From Gammaproteobacteria bacterium (GTDB lineage: Bacteria > Pseudomonadota > Gammaproteobacteria > Steroidobacterales > Steroidobacteraceae): a DNA stretch of 55,343 bases. The number at the start of each line of letters is the position of its first letter. Position 1 is the first letter of the stretch. Below, in pieces: positions 19,366 to 27,770 of this stretch. Under the pieces are notes generated by a model. It made no database searches. It had not been told where the DNA came from and worked only from the letters and a program-made list of their open reading frames with translations. Position numbers and translations under genes: made by a program. The stretch covers positions 1 through 55,343 of the forward strand of contig JAFAPI010000063.1 of NCBI GenBank assembly GCA_019247195.1, read 5' to 3'.

Positions 19366-20681
19366 GGGCGCTCAACGCCACGCACGACCCTGCCCTGCGG
19401 AGCTGGGTCGGGTCCGCGCAGGCTCCGCAGGCGGACTTCCCGCTGCAGAACCTCCCCTTCGCGGTGTTCCGGCGCGCGCGCCACGACGAGGCCTTCCGCG
19501 GCGGCGTGGCCATCGGCGATCAGGTGCTCGACCTCGCGGGGCTCGCTCGGCTGCCCGGCTGGCCGGACCCGGTGCGCGAGGCGCTCGCCGCGGCGGCGCA
19601 GCCGGCCCTGAACACCCTCATGGGCCTGCCGGGTGCGCGGCGCAGCGCGCTGCGCGCCGCGCTCTCGGGCGCCCTGCGCGAGGGTTCCGCGCTCGAGTCG
19701 TCCCTGCGGCCCCACCTCATCCCCCAGGACGCGGTCGAGTTCACCGTGCCGGCAGTCATCGGCGACTTCACCGATTTCTACGCCTCGATCCACCACGCCA
19801 CGGCGGTGGGGCGCATGTTCAGGCCCGAGCAGCCGCTGCTGCCGAACTACCGCTGGGTGCCGATCGCCTACCACGGCCGCGCCTCCTCGGTACGGGTCTC
19901 GGGCGTGGACTTTGCGCGCCCGCGCGGACAGATCCTGCCGCGCGGGGCGAGCGTGCCCGTGCTCGCCCCCTCGCAGCGGCTTGACTTCGAGATGGAGGTG
20001 GGGGTCTACGTCGGACCCGGCAACGCAGCCGGCACGACGGTGCCGCTCGAGGCGGCCGAGGAGCACGTCTTCGGCCTGTGCCTGCTCAATGACTGGTCGG
20101 CGCGCGACATCCAGGCGTGGGAGTACCAGCCGCTCGGCCCCTTTCTCGCCAAGAGCTTCGCGACCACGGTCTCGCCGTGGGTCGTCACCCTCGAGGCCCT
20201 CGCCCCCTATCGCGCGCCGCTCGCACGTCCGCCCGGGGACGCGCCGCCGCTCGCGTACCTGGACGGTGCCGCCAATCGCGAGGGCGGCGCGATCGACCTC
20301 ACGCTGGAGGCATGGCTCGAGACCGCGGCGCAGCGCGCAGCCGCGGCCGCGCCCGTGCGGCTGACGCGCAGCAGCTTCGCGCATGCGTGGTGGAGCATCG
20401 CCCAGATGCTGACCCACCACACCGTCAACGGCTGTGATCTGCGCCCCGGCGACCTGCTCGGCAGCGGTACGCAGTCCGGGCCGCAGCCACAGGAGGCCGG
20501 CTCGCTGCTCGAGCTGACCGCGGGGGGCCGGCAGCCGCTCACCCTGCCCGGCGGGCAGACGCGGAGCTTTCTCGAGGACGGCGACCGGGTCATTCTCACA
20601 GGCTGGTGCGAGCGGGAGGGCTACGCGCGCATCGGTTTCGGGAGCGCCGCGGCCACCGTGTTGCCGGCGCCGCCGGCATGA
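19362..20681 (+). CDS. fahA: Fumarylacetoacetase
   Basis: A 439-residue enzyme that hydrolyses fumarylacetoacetate to fumarate and acetoacetate, the last step of the homogentisate pathway. Conserved metal and active-site segments are [13 protein letters not shown] (residues about 129-141), [13 protein letters not shown] (about 208-220) and [26 protein letters not shown] (about 242-267). The C-terminal segment includes [12 protein letters not shown]. It overlaps hmgA by 4 bp and the next gene by 4 bp, so all three are probably one transcript. Confidence 0.96.
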   Translation: MRALNATHDPALRSWVGSAQAPQADFPLQNLPFAVFRRARHDEAFRGGVAIGDQVLDLAGLARLPGWPDPVREALAAAAQPALNTLMGLPGARRSALRAALSGALREGSALESSLRPHLIPQDAVEFTVPAVIGDFTDFYASIHHATAVGRMFRPEQPLLPNYRWVPIAYHGRASSVRVSGVDFARPRGQILPRGASVPVLAPSQRLDFEMEVGVYVGPGNAAGTTVPLEAAEEHVFGLCLLNDWSARDIQAWEYQPLGPFLAKSFATTVSPWVVTLEALAPYRAPLARPPGDAPPLAYLDGAANREGGAIDLTLEAWLETAAQRAAAAAPVRLTRSSFAHAWWSIAQMLTHHTVNGCDLRPGDLLGSGTQSGPQPQEAGSLLELTAGGRQPLTLPGGQTRSFLEDGDRVILTGWCEREGYARIGFGSAAATVLPAPPA

Positions 20682-21388
20682 GGGTACCGCGCCCGGCGCG
20701 CAGCTACCGCTACTACGACCTGATCCTGGGTGCGTACGTATGCGTGCTGCTCTGCGCCAACCTGATAGGGCCGGCGAAGCTGTCGGCGGTGCACGTGCCG
20801 GGCCTCGGCACGGTGACCTTCCTCGCCGGCGTGCTCTTCTTCCCCATCTCCTATCTGTTCGGGGACATCCTCACCGAGGTGTACGGCTACGCCCGCGACC
20901 GGCGCGTGGTGTGGAGCGGATTTGCAGCGCTCATCTTCGCCGCCATCATGGCGAGCGTCGTGGTGCACCTGCCGCCCGCGCAGCTGTGGCGCGACAAGCA
21001 GGCGGCGGTGGAGGCGATCTTCGGCAACACTCCGCGCATCATCTGCGCCTCGATCCTCGCCTTCTGGTGCGGCTCCTTCATCAACAGCTACGTGCTCGCC
21101 AAGATGAAGATCTGGACCCGCGGCCGCTGGCTGTGGACGCGGCTGGTCGGCTCGACGCTCGCCGGCGAGCTGGTGGACTCCGGACTGTTCTACAGCATCG
21201 CCTTCGGCGGCCTCTGGCCCCTCGAGCAGCTGCTGCAGGTCACCCTGACCCAGTACCTGCTCAAGTCCGGCTGGGAGATCGTCGCCACGCCGCTCACCTA
21301 CCGGGTGGTCGGCTTCCTCAAGCGCGCCGAGCAGGAGGACTTCTATGATCGAGACACGGACTTCACGCCCTTCTCGCTGCGCGCGTGA
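20678..21388 (+). CDS. yhhQ: Queuosine-precursor transporter (YhhQ/VUT family)
   Basis: A 236-residue integral membrane protein with about six helices. The family features FFPISYLFGDILTEVYGYARDRRVVW (residues about 50-75) and the FWCGSFINSYVLAKMKIWTRGRWLWTRLVGSTLAGELVDS region (about 128-168) are present. YhhQ proteins import queuosine precursors such as preQ0/preQ1 in E. coli. The ATG overlaps fahA by 4 bp. No functional tie to tyrosine catabolism is evident, so the linkage is probably positional. Confidence 0.87.
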   Translation: MRVPRPARSYRYYDLILGAYVCVLLCANLIGPAKLSAVHVPGLGTVTFLAGVLFFPISYLFGDILTEVYGYARDRRVVWSGFAALIFAAIMASVVVHLPPAQLWRDKQAAVEAIFGNTPRIICASILAFWCGSFINSYVLAKMKIWTRGRWLWTRLVGSTLAGELVDSGLFYSIAFGGLWPLEQLLQVTLTQYLLKSGWEIVATPLTYRVVGFLKRAEQEDFYDRDTDFTPFSLRA

Positions 21389-21395
21389 CCCGCGG

Positions 21396-21430
21396 AAAAA
21401 GATGCGGGGGCGCCACGGGCGCGCCCCCGC
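21396..21430 (-). terminator. Rho-independent terminator for the minus-strand gene at 21452-21784
   Basis: GCGGGGGCGC (21404-21413) pairs with GCGCCCCCGC (21421-21430) over 10 bp with a 7-nt loop. The AAAAA at 21396-21400 becomes a T tract following the hairpin on the minus strand, so the signal points to minus-strand transcripts. It may also slow plus-strand transcripts leaving yhhQ. Confidence 0.8.
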
Positions 21431-21451
21431 CGGTCGGCTTCCTGCCGTCCG

Positions 21452-21784
21452 TTACTGCCCGATCTGCTTGCTGACCTGGTTTTCCTGCTGGTTGAGCGAC
21501 TTCTGCTCGGCCTTGGTGATGTGGCCGTGGTTGGTGCTCGCCATGGTGCGCTCCTCCTGGCGGAGCGCATGGTCCTCGGCGTGCAGCTTCGCGGCCTGCG
21601 CCTTGCTCATCTCGCCTTCCTTCACTTCCTGGTGAATGCGGCGGTTCTGGTTGGCGAGGCGGTTGTTCACCTGCTCACGGCGCGGATGGTTCTTCTGCCA
21701 CTGCGTGTCGGCCAGCGACACGCTGGTGGCTCCGAGCGCGAGGGCCAGGGCGGCCAGCGTCGCGGCGGTGCGGATGCTCTTCAT
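21452..21784 (-). CDS. Small periplasmic Gln/Asn/Lys-rich protein
   Basis: A 110-residue protein with a signal peptide (SIRTAATLAALALALGATSVSLA, cleavage near residue 25). The mature part is hydrophilic and probably helical, rich in Q, N, K, E and H, with REQVNNRLANQNRRIHQEV and KAEQKSLNQQENQVSKQI. Similar small exported proteins occur widely in proteobacteria without assigned function. The ATG at 21784 has a strong Shine-Dalgarno (AGGAGG, plus-strand 21792-21797, 7-nt spacing), which decides this start over upstream in-frame codons. It ends at a clear terminator and is a stand-alone gene. Confidence 0.8.
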   Translation of the reverse strand: MKSIRTAATLAALALALGATSVSLADTQWQKNHPRREQVNNRLANQNRRIHQEVKEGEMSKAQAAKLHAEDHALRQEERTMASTNHGHITKAEQKSLNQQENQVSKQIGQ

Positions 21785-22019
21785 TGGGTCTCCTCCTGTG
21801 AAGCCTGTTAGGCGGTCGGTATTGAGCCGGGATCCCCGGCTGCTGGGCGTTAACAACGTCGCAGCTTTACGCCCGGCCGACTCACGTGACGAAAAGTTCA
21901 TCGCTGCTGCGCAGCGTGACGGGGATCACAGCCCGCTTATGGAAAATCGGCCGGCCCCCGCCGGGGGAAGCAAGAAGCGGAATGCCGGGGTGGCCGCGCG
22001 GCGGCCAGACTGCCTGCGC

Positions 22020-22976
22020 ATGGCGGCATGGCGCAGCGGGTGGCTCGTGGTCGCGCTGCTCGGGGCGGGGGTGGCGGCCGCCAGCGACCGCGAATCGCGC
22101 GATGACGCCTGGTGGACCGGTCCGATGGTCGCGCCGGGGGCCGCCACCCTGCCGCCCGGGCACGTGCTGCTCGAGCCCTACCTGTTCGATGACATGACCG
22201 ACTCGACCCTGGATCGCAACGGCCGGCGCAGCACCCAGCCCACCGACCACGACTTCGGCTCGCTCACCTACATGCTCTACGGCCTGCGCGAGCGGCTGAC
22301 GGTCGGGCTCATCCCGCGCTTCTTCCACGATGTGCCGCCGGCGGGAGCAGCGAGCCGCGGTGTCGACATCGGGGACCTGACACTGCAGGCCGGTTACGGG
22401 CTGCTGCAGTACGACGAGGCGCGCGGCCTGCCCGCGGTCGCCCTCATTCTGCAGGAGACCCTGCCGACCGGGCGCTACGAGCGGCTGAGCCGCGCGAGCG
22501 CCGGGACCGGCGGCGGGGCGTACACCACGACCCTCGCGCTGTACTCGCAGGATTATTTCTGGCTGCCCAACGGCCGGATCCTGCGCGGTCGCCTCGACCT
22601 CGCGTACAGCCATGCGCTCGGCACGGGCGTGCACGATGCGAGTGTGTATGGCACCGGTTTCGGCTTCATCGGCCGCGCCTTCCCCGGCGATACTCTGAAT
22701 GTCGATCTGGCCGGCGAGTACAGCCTCACCCGTCAGTGGGTGCTGGCGCTTGATCTTGTGTACCAGTCCAACGCCAGCACGCGCGTCCGCGGACGGGAGC
22801 CGGCGGGTCCGGTGGCGCTCACCACCGGCAGCGGCTACTGGGCGGGAATCGCCCCAGCGGTGGAGTACAACCTCAGCGCTGCCATCGGCGTGCTGCTGGG
22901 GGTGCGCATCCTCGAGTGGGGCCGGAACGCGAGCGGTACCGTGACGACGGCGGTCGCGCTGAACATGGTGTTCTAG
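22020..22976 (+). CDS. Outer-membrane beta-barrel protein (MetA/phenol-degradation-like)
   Basis: A 318-residue protein with a signal peptide (SGWLVVALLGAGVAAA, cleavage near residue 21). Alternating amphipathic strands follow, such as LTYMLYGLRERLTVGLIPRFF, IGDLTLQAGYGLLQYDEARG, YTTTLALYSQDYFWL and LNVDLAGEYSLTRQWVLALDLVYQSN, and the protein ends in a C-terminal Phe (ALNMVF), typical of outer-membrane barrels. It resembles the transporter-like family named after MetA of phenol degradation, though I see no aromatic operon here. An in-frame ATG at 21939 exists, but only the 22020 start puts the signal peptide at the N terminus. Confidence 0.68.
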   Translation: MAAWRSGWLVVALLGAGVAAASDRESRDDAWWTGPMVAPGAATLPPGHVLLEPYLFDDMTDSTLDRNGRRSTQPTDHDFGSLTYMLYGLRERLTVGLIPRFFHDVPPAGAASRGVDIGDLTLQAGYGLLQYDEARGLPAVALILQETLPTGRYERLSRASAGTGGGAYTTTLALYSQDYFWLPNGRILRGRLDLAYSHALGTGVHDASVYGTGFGFIGRAFPGDTLNVDLAGEYSLTRQWVLALDLVYQSNASTRVRGREPAGPVALTTGSGYWAGIAPAVEYNLSAAIGVLLGVRILEWGRNASGTVTTAVALNMVF

Positions 22977-22996
22977 GGGCCGGGAACGACCGGCCC
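22977..22996 (+). terminator. Stem-loop after the barrel gene, possible terminator
   Basis: GGGCCGG (22977-22983) pairs with CCGGCCC (22990-22996) across a 6-nt loop, starting immediately after the stop codon. A second small GGGC/GCCC stem and the near-palindrome GGGCCTTTTAAAGCCC follow by 23035. There is no clean T tract, so termination is uncertain. Confidence 0.35.
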
Positions 22997-23093
22997 GGGC
23001 ATAACGCCCGGAAAATGGGCCTTTTAAAGCCCCGCCGCGACCACACCTTTATGTCAGCCGGGACCCCCCTGCCGCGTTCTGAGGGACGTGACC

Positions 23094-23123
23094 TTGAACG
23101 GGGACCGCGGGCAGGCGTCTAAT
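23094..23123 (+). promoter_or_regulatory. Putative sigma-70 promoter for the Gly/His-rich protein
   Basis: TTGAAC (23094-23099) and TCTAAT (23118-23123) are separated by 18 bp and lie 54 bp before the GTG start at 23178. Both boxes are close to consensus in otherwise GC-rich DNA. Confidence 0.5.
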
Positions 23124-23177
23124 CGAGCTAAGCGGTTCGGCCCCTGCACGAGCCCCGCCTGAAGCGGAGAACATGCC

Positions 23178-24131
23178 GTGACTACGCGACCACTTGTTCG
23201 CACTTTGTCGGCCCTGATGCTCGGGCTCGCCGTGGCGGGCGCCCCCGGCCTCAGCCTGGCGCAGCACTCCGGCGGCCACAGCGGTGGCGGCGGTGGCGGA
23301 GGCGGCGCCCATTTTGGCGGTGGTGGCGGCGGGCACTTCAGCGGCGGGAGCCACTTCGGCGGGGGCGGCCACTTCAGTGGCGGCAGCCACTTTGGCGGCT
23401 ACTCCGCGGTCCCGCACTTCAGTGGCACTCACTTCTCGGGCGCGCGCACCTACTCCCCCGGCTATGGCACGGCGTATGCGCACGCCGCGCACGGGGCGGT
23501 GATCGCCGGCCACGCCACGCACTTCGCCTCGCCCGGCGCGGGCTGGGTCGGCGCGCATCACGGGCCCGCCTACTACCACGGCGCCTTCGGTCACTCGTAC
23601 GTGCCGGGCAACGGCTACTGGCACGGCGCGCACTACTGGGGCGGGGGCTACTGGAACGGCGTGTACTGGCCGCATTGCTACTTCCGGCCGGGCTTCGCCT
23701 GGTTCCTGCCGGTGCTCCCCTTCGGCTACGCGACCTTCTGGTGGGGAGGCCTGCCGTACTACTACTGGGACAACCTCTACTACACGTGGAATCCGGCCTA
23801 CAACGGCTACGTGGTGTCCGATCCGCCGCCGGTCGAGGGCGACGCCAGCTACGACACGACGACGGACGCGAACGCGGTCTCCGCTGAGCCCTACGCGGGT
23901 GGCGGCGACGGCGCCGGCGCCGTCGGTGCGGCCGCGGACGTGTTCGTGTATCCCCGCAACGGGCAGAACGAGCAGCAGACGAACACCGATCGCTACGAGT
24001 GCCACAGTTGGGCGGTGAACCAGACCGGCTACGACCCGACCCGGCCCGGGCAGGGCGGGCGCAGCAATCCGGCGGAGTACCGCCGGGCGATGATCGCCTG
24101 CCTCGACGCGCGCGGCTACAGCGCCCGCTGA
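23178..24131 (+). CDS. Gly/His/aromatic-rich exported protein with conserved C-terminal module
   Basis: A 317-residue secreted or envelope protein. It has a signal peptide (residues 1-28, ending LSLA-QHS). Next come short repeats rich in Gly, His, Ser and Phe (units like HFGGGGHFSGGS) over residues about 30-75, then a Tyr/Trp-rich middle (GNGYWHGAHYWGGGYWNGVYW; GLPYYYWDNLYYTWNPAYNGY). The C-terminal module has YPRNGQNEQQTNTDRYECHSWAVNQTGYDP with two Cys flanking (CHSW... and ...IACLDARGY). I associate this module with DUF6515-like proteobacterial envelope proteins. Function unknown. The GTG start is supported by an upstream promoter candidate. Confidence 0.75.
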   Translation: MTTRPLVRTLSALMLGLAVAGAPGLSLAQHSGGHSGGGGGGGGAHFGGGGGGHFSGGSHFGGGGHFSGGSHFGGYSAVPHFSGTHFSGARTYSPGYGTAYAHAAHGAVIAGHATHFASPGAGWVGAHHGPAYYHGAFGHSYVPGNGYWHGAHYWGGGYWNGVYWPHCYFRPGFAWFLPVLPFGYATFWWGGLPYYYWDNLYYTWNPAYNGYVVSDPPPVEGDASYDTTTDANAVSAEPYAGGGDGAGAVGAAADVFVYPRNGQNEQQTNTDRYECHSWAVNQTGYDPTRPGQGGRSNPAEYRRAMIACLDARGYSAR

Positions 24132-24157
24132 TCGCGCGCAGCTGAGAGCCTCCCGAG

Positions 24158-24181
24158 CGGTGGGCGGGCGCCCGTCCACCG
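24158..24181 (+). terminator. Long palindromic stem-loop, possible terminator
   Basis: CGGTGGGCGGGC (24158-24169) faces GCCCGTCCACCG (24170-24181): complementary over 12 bp apart from one G-T pair, so a stem of about 10 bp with a tight loop. It begins 26 bp after the stop of the Gly/His-rich gene. There is no T tract. Confidence 0.35.
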
Positions 24182-24244
24182 CCTCTGCGACCGCGACGGT
24201 CGCCCCCTGTACACTCAAAATCCCGCCCGCAGCGGAGCGCAGCC

Positions 24245-24925
24245 GTGGACGCCGCGACCGTATTCCTGTTCGACGTCGATAACACGCTGCTCGACAACGA
24301 CGCGGTCCAGACCGACCTGAGCGAGCACCTGGAGCAGGCCTTCGGCGCCGCCGCCCGCGCGCGCTACTGGGCGATCTTCGAGGCCCTGCGGAGCGAGCTC
24401 GGCTATGCCGACTATCTGGGCGCGCTGCAGCGCTACCGCCTCGAGAATCTGGACGACCCACAGCTGCTGGCGCTGTCCTTCTTCCTGCTCGAGTACCCCT
24501 TCGCGACACGGCTGTACCCGGGCGCACTCGACGCGCTCGCGCACTGCGCACGGGCGGGCTCCACGGTGATCCTGTCCGACGGCGACGTGGTCTTCCAGCC
24601 GCGCAAGGTACAGCGCTCGGGGCTGTGGCAGGCGGTGCAGGGGCGCGTGCTCATCTACCTGCACAAGGAACAGATGCTCGGCGCCGTGGCCCGCCGCCAC
24701 CCCGCCGCGCACTACGTGGTGGTCGACGACAAGCTGCGTATCCTTGATGCGATCAAGCGCAGCTGGGGCGCACGCGTCACCACGGTGTTCGTCCGCCAGG
24801 GCCACTACGCGCTCGAGGCGGGTGAGCAGGCCGCCTGCGCGCCCGCCGACCTCACGCTCGAGCGCGTCGGCGCTCTGTGCGAACTGGACGCGGCGGCGTT
24901 CGCGGCCGGGGCGCGGGCGCGCTGA
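24245..24925 (+). CDS. HAD-superfamily hydrolase
   Basis: A 226-residue predicted phosphatase. HAD motif I is FLFDVDNTLLDND with nucleophile Asp10 and acid/base Asp12. Motif II is STVILSDGD (about residues 96-104). The motif III/IV region includes LHKEQMLGAV and HYVVVDDKLRILDAI. The insert between motifs I and II is helical, as in type C1 caps. The substrate is unknown. GTG start; a TACACT -10-like box lies upstream but without a convincing -35 box. Confidence 0.82.
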   Translation: MDAATVFLFDVDNTLLDNDAVQTDLSEHLEQAFGAAARARYWAIFEALRSELGYADYLGALQRYRLENLDDPQLLALSFFLLEYPFATRLYPGALDALAHCARAGSTVILSDGDVVFQPRKVQRSGLWQAVQGRVLIYLHKEQMLGAVARRHPAAHYVVVDDKLRILDAIKRSWGARVTTVFVRQGHYALEAGEQAACAPADLTLERVGALCELDAAAFAAGARAR

Positions 24926-24961
24926 GGTACACTGCACCCTTGCTGATCGCGGAGCAACCTC

Positions 24962-25459
24962 ATGGCGGCATCCCAGCCCTGGCTTGAGCAGCTGCGCGCC
25001 GGGAGCGAGGCGCTGCAGGGCGTGCTCGCCGCGGTCATCGAGGCAGAGCGCCACTTCGCCCCTCCCGCGACGCCGCTCGAGCGGCTGAAGCAGATCACCC
25101 AGAGTCCCGAGTGGGCGTGGCTGCAGCCGCTTTATCGGCTGATCGCCGACATCGACCACGCGCTGGCCTATGCCAAGGAGCTGCCGGCGAGCGAGAGTGC
25201 CGCGATCGGGGCGCATGCGCGCGAGCTGCTGAGCGGCAGTGACACGCCGGCCGAGCAGGCCTTCCTCGAGCACTACCGGGCGCTGCTGCAGAGTGATCCA
25301 GCGGTGGCCATGGCGCATGCCGCCGCGCTGCGTGCGCTGCAGGCGCTGCCGGCTGAGCCGAGCAACCAGTCCGAGCGTCTGCACGCGCGCCATCAGTGGA
25401 ATGAGCGGCGGCGCTTTCTGCGCCTGGGCGGGGCGGCGGCCACGCGCCCGGATTCCTGA
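24962..25459 (+). CDS. Hypothetical helical protein
   Basis: A 165-residue soluble protein without signal peptide or membrane segment, predicted almost entirely helical and rich in Ala, Leu and Glu. I recognise no family. Notable segments are TPLERLKQITQSPEWAWLQPLYRLIADIDHAL in the first half and SERLHARHQWNERRRFLRLG near the C terminus. It lies 36 bp after the HAD gene, with a TACACT box in that gap, so it may have its own promoter. It is convergent with the following gene (9 bp apart). Confidence 0.65.
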   Translation: MAASQPWLEQLRAGSEALQGVLAAVIEAERHFAPPATPLERLKQITQSPEWAWLQPLYRLIADIDHALAYAKELPASESAAIGAHARELLSGSDTPAEQAFLEHYRALLQSDPAVAMAHAAALRALQALPAEPSNQSERLHARHQWNERRRFLRLGGAAATRPDS

Positions 25460-25468
25460 GCGCACCGC

Positions 25469-26479
25469 TCAGTGCATCATCGGTCCGGCGTAGTTGCGCA
25501 GCCGGATCTGCAGCTCCTTGCGTGAGTAGTCGATGATCAGCACGTCGAAAGACCCGAGCAGGTCCATGCCCAGGGTGAGGGTCGGCTCGTCGGTCATCTT
25601 CCAGTGCTGGAAGAGGTACATGTCGCCGAAGGTGACGTGCACGCCGTGTACCTGCAGATGCCCGAAGTCGATGTCCGGCGCCTGCAGGTAATCACCGGTC
25701 TGCACGTCCAGGGTGACGCCGATGATGTCCTGGCGCGCGGCATTGCGGGGAGGATGGCGCATCAGCGCATCGCGCAGCGCGTTGTTGCCGATCGTCCCCT
25801 GCGCGCCGGTGTCGACGATGGCCTTGGCGCGCACGCTGCCGACCTTGACGTCCGCGACCAGCAGCCCGTGCTCGATGCGCAGCGGCACCGCGGTGAAGTC
25901 ACGCCGCGCGCGCTCACCGTGGGAGCGCGCGATCTCCAGCCGATCATGGGTGAAGTCCGCGTAAATGCGCTTATCGCCCAGGCCCTCGATGCCGAGCACC
26001 CCCTGCGCGCCCCCGAACACGTCGGTGAGCACCGGCAGGTCCGCCGGCCCGATGAGCAGGTCTCCGACTTCCATGCGGCCGACGTGCACGAACGGCACCA
26101 CGGCGCTGCCGGTGAACCCCGTCACGCGCAGGGAGCCGTCCTCGGAAGGCGGTGCGCCCATGTTCTGCGCCGTGCGCACGGTGATGGCCGAGCGGCTGGC
26201 GCCGGTGTCCAGCACCAGACGATAAGGTCCCTTGCCATCGATCAGCACGGGTGCCCAGATGCGTCCGATGCGATCGCGGCGCGTCGGGGCGACGTAGCGC
26301 GGCTCGGGCGCCTGGATGACGATCTCGGTCAGATCCTCCGGGCGCACGGGGGGCGTGGCCGCGGGAGCCTGGCCCGGGGGCTGCACGTCGGGGGCGGGGT
26401 CATCGGCGCGGAGGGGCCCGGCGGCGAGGCATCCAAGCAGCAGGCCGGGTAGCAGCACGGACCAATAGCGGTGCGGCAC
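25469..26479 (-). CDS. Exported retropepsin-like aspartyl protease with two DTGA motifs
   Basis: A 336-residue envelope protein. The N terminus has a signal with a lipobox-like LLGC at residues 14-17, then a Pro/Ala-rich linker (about 25-65). There are two retropepsin-like half-domains: LVLDTGASRSAIT (Asp91) and AIVDTGAQGTIGN (Asp223). Each is followed by hydrophobic strands such as GVLGIEGLG and TLGMDLLGSFDVLIID, which match the hydrophobic-hydrophobic-Gly pattern of the fold. Two catalytic Asp motifs in one chain suggest an internal pseudo-dimer, as in pepsins. Substrate unknown. GTG start. Confidence 0.78.
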   Translation of the reverse strand: MPHRYWSVLLPGLLLGCLAAGPLRADDPAPDVQPPGQAPAATPPVRPEDLTEIVIQAPEPRYVAPTRRDRIGRIWAPVLIDGKGPYRLVLDTGASRSAITVRTAQNMGAPPSEDGSLRVTGFTGSAVVPFVHVGRMEVGDLLIGPADLPVLTDVFGGAQGVLGIEGLGDKRIYADFTHDRLEIARSHGERARRDFTAVPLRIEHGLLVADVKVGSVRAKAIVDTGAQGTIGNNALRDALMRHPPRNAARQDIIGVTLDVQTGDYLQAPDIDFGHLQVHGVHVTFGDMYLFQHWKMTDEPTLTLGMDLLGSFDVLIIDYSRKELQIRLRNYAGPMMH

Positions 26480-26825
26480 GTCTGTCAGTAGAGCACTTTA
26501 CCCAGCGTATCTCCAGCGCCCGTGTCGCATTTTCGGCAAAGCGTGCGCCCGGAACGGTCGGCCTTCGCAAGGGCCACCGGCCGCGACGGGCTCGTCCCTG
26601 TGCGCGAAGACCTGGCTAGCTGCCGCGCGGGCGAGGTGACGGATACGCCCGAGATCGAGGTCCGGCGGCGGAGTGCTGCTCCACTTGTTGATGCAATCTG
26701 ACACCGCCAGTGACACCCGACGTTGATTGCGACGTCCTTGCAGCCGGTGAGCGCTGCCTCGGGCACCCGCCGCGGGCCTCTAAACTGGCCAGCCTCGCGC
26801 TAGAACTGCGAAACTGACCGCACCT
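26480..26825. other. 346-bp gap before cysD without a convincing gene
   Basis: Small open frames exist on the minus strand (26485-26766), but their compositions look like frame shadows and no start signal supports them. The base composition is less GC-biased than the flanking genes, and the segment 26690-26750 has several TGATGCAATC/TTGATTGC-like A/T-rich patches. A TAAACT box at 26781 could be a -10 for cysD but lacks a -35. I see no tRNA, repeat or clear operator. Confidence 0.5.
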
Positions 26826-27770
26826 ATGTCGCCCATGCCGCACGCCCGGAGCGGGGACCAGCAGAGGGTCGTCGGCCTCAGCCACCTCGAGCGGCTCGAA
26901 GCCGAGAGCCTGCATATCCTGCGTGAGGTCCTCGCCGAGTGCGAGCGACCGGTGCTGCTCTATTCGGTCGGCAAGGACAGCGCCGTGCTGCTGCATCTTG
27001 CCCTCAAGGCTTTCGCCCCCGCAGCACTGCCCTTCCCGCTGCTGCACATCGACACGACCTGGAAGTTCCGCGCCATGTACGCCTTCCGGGACGCGGTGGT
27101 GCGGCGCCACCGGCTCAGCCTTCTGGTACACGTCAATCAGGACGGCCTTGCGCGTGGCATCAGCCCCATCAGCCATGGCTCGCAGCTGCACACCGACGTC
27201 ATGAAGACCGTGGCGCTGCGCCAGGCACTCGATGCGCACGGTTTCGATGCCGCCTTCGGCGGTGCACGGCGCGATGAGGAGCAGAGCCGCGCCAAGGAAC
27301 GCGTGGTCTCGCTGCGCTCGCCGCAGCATCGCTGGGACCCGCGTCAGCAGCGGCCCGAGCTGTGGGCGCTCTACAACGCGCGGCACCGCCCCGGCGAGAC
27401 CGTGCGCGTGTTTCCGCTCTCCAACTGGACCGAGCTCGACGTGTGGGAGTACATCCTGCGCGAGCGCATCGAGGTGCCGGAGCTGTACTTCGCTGCGCCC
27501 CGCCCGGTGGTCGAACGCGACGGGATGCTGATCATGGTGGACGACGAGCGGCTGCCACTGCGGCCCGGCGAGGTGCCGCAGCGCCGGCGGGTGAGGTTCC
27601 GCACGCTCGGCTGCTATCCGCTCACCGGGGCGATCGAGAGCGAGGCGGACACAGTGCCGGCCATCATCCGCGAGATGCTGGCGAGCCGCAGCTCGGAGCG
27701 CCGCGGCCGGGCCATCGATCATGACGGCGCCGCCTCGATGGAGCGCAAGAAGCAGGAGGGTTACTTCTGA
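26826..27770 (+). CDS. cysD: Sulfate adenylyltransferase subunit 2
   Basis: A 314-residue catalytic subunit of ATP sulfurylase, which makes APS from sulfate and ATP. The PP-loop [13 protein letters not shown] (residues about 43-55) and the conserved [27 protein letters not shown] and [15 protein letters not shown] segments are all present. The C terminus ends RKKQEGYF as usual. A second in-frame ATG lies three codons downstream (26835). The gene overlaps cysNC by 1 bp. Confidence 0.96.
   Translation: MSPMPHARSGDQQRVVGLSHLERLEAESLHILREVLAECERPVLLYSVGKDSAVLLHLALKAFAPAALPFPLLHIDTTWKFRAMYAFRDAVVRRHRLSLLVHVNQDGLARGISPISHGSQLHTDVMKTVALRQALDAHGFDAAFGGARRDEEQSRAKERVVSLRSPQHRWDPRQQRPELWALYNARHRPGETVRVFPLSNWTELDVWEYILRERIEVPELYFAAPRPVVERDGMLIMVDDERLPLRPGEVPQRRRVRFRTLGCYPLTGAIESEADTVPAIIREMLASRSSERRGRAIDHDGAASMERKKQEGYF

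Noticed and set aside
26485-26766. A 93-codon minus-strand ORF before cysD
   Set aside because: No signal peptide, family or ribosome-binding site, and composition like frame noise.
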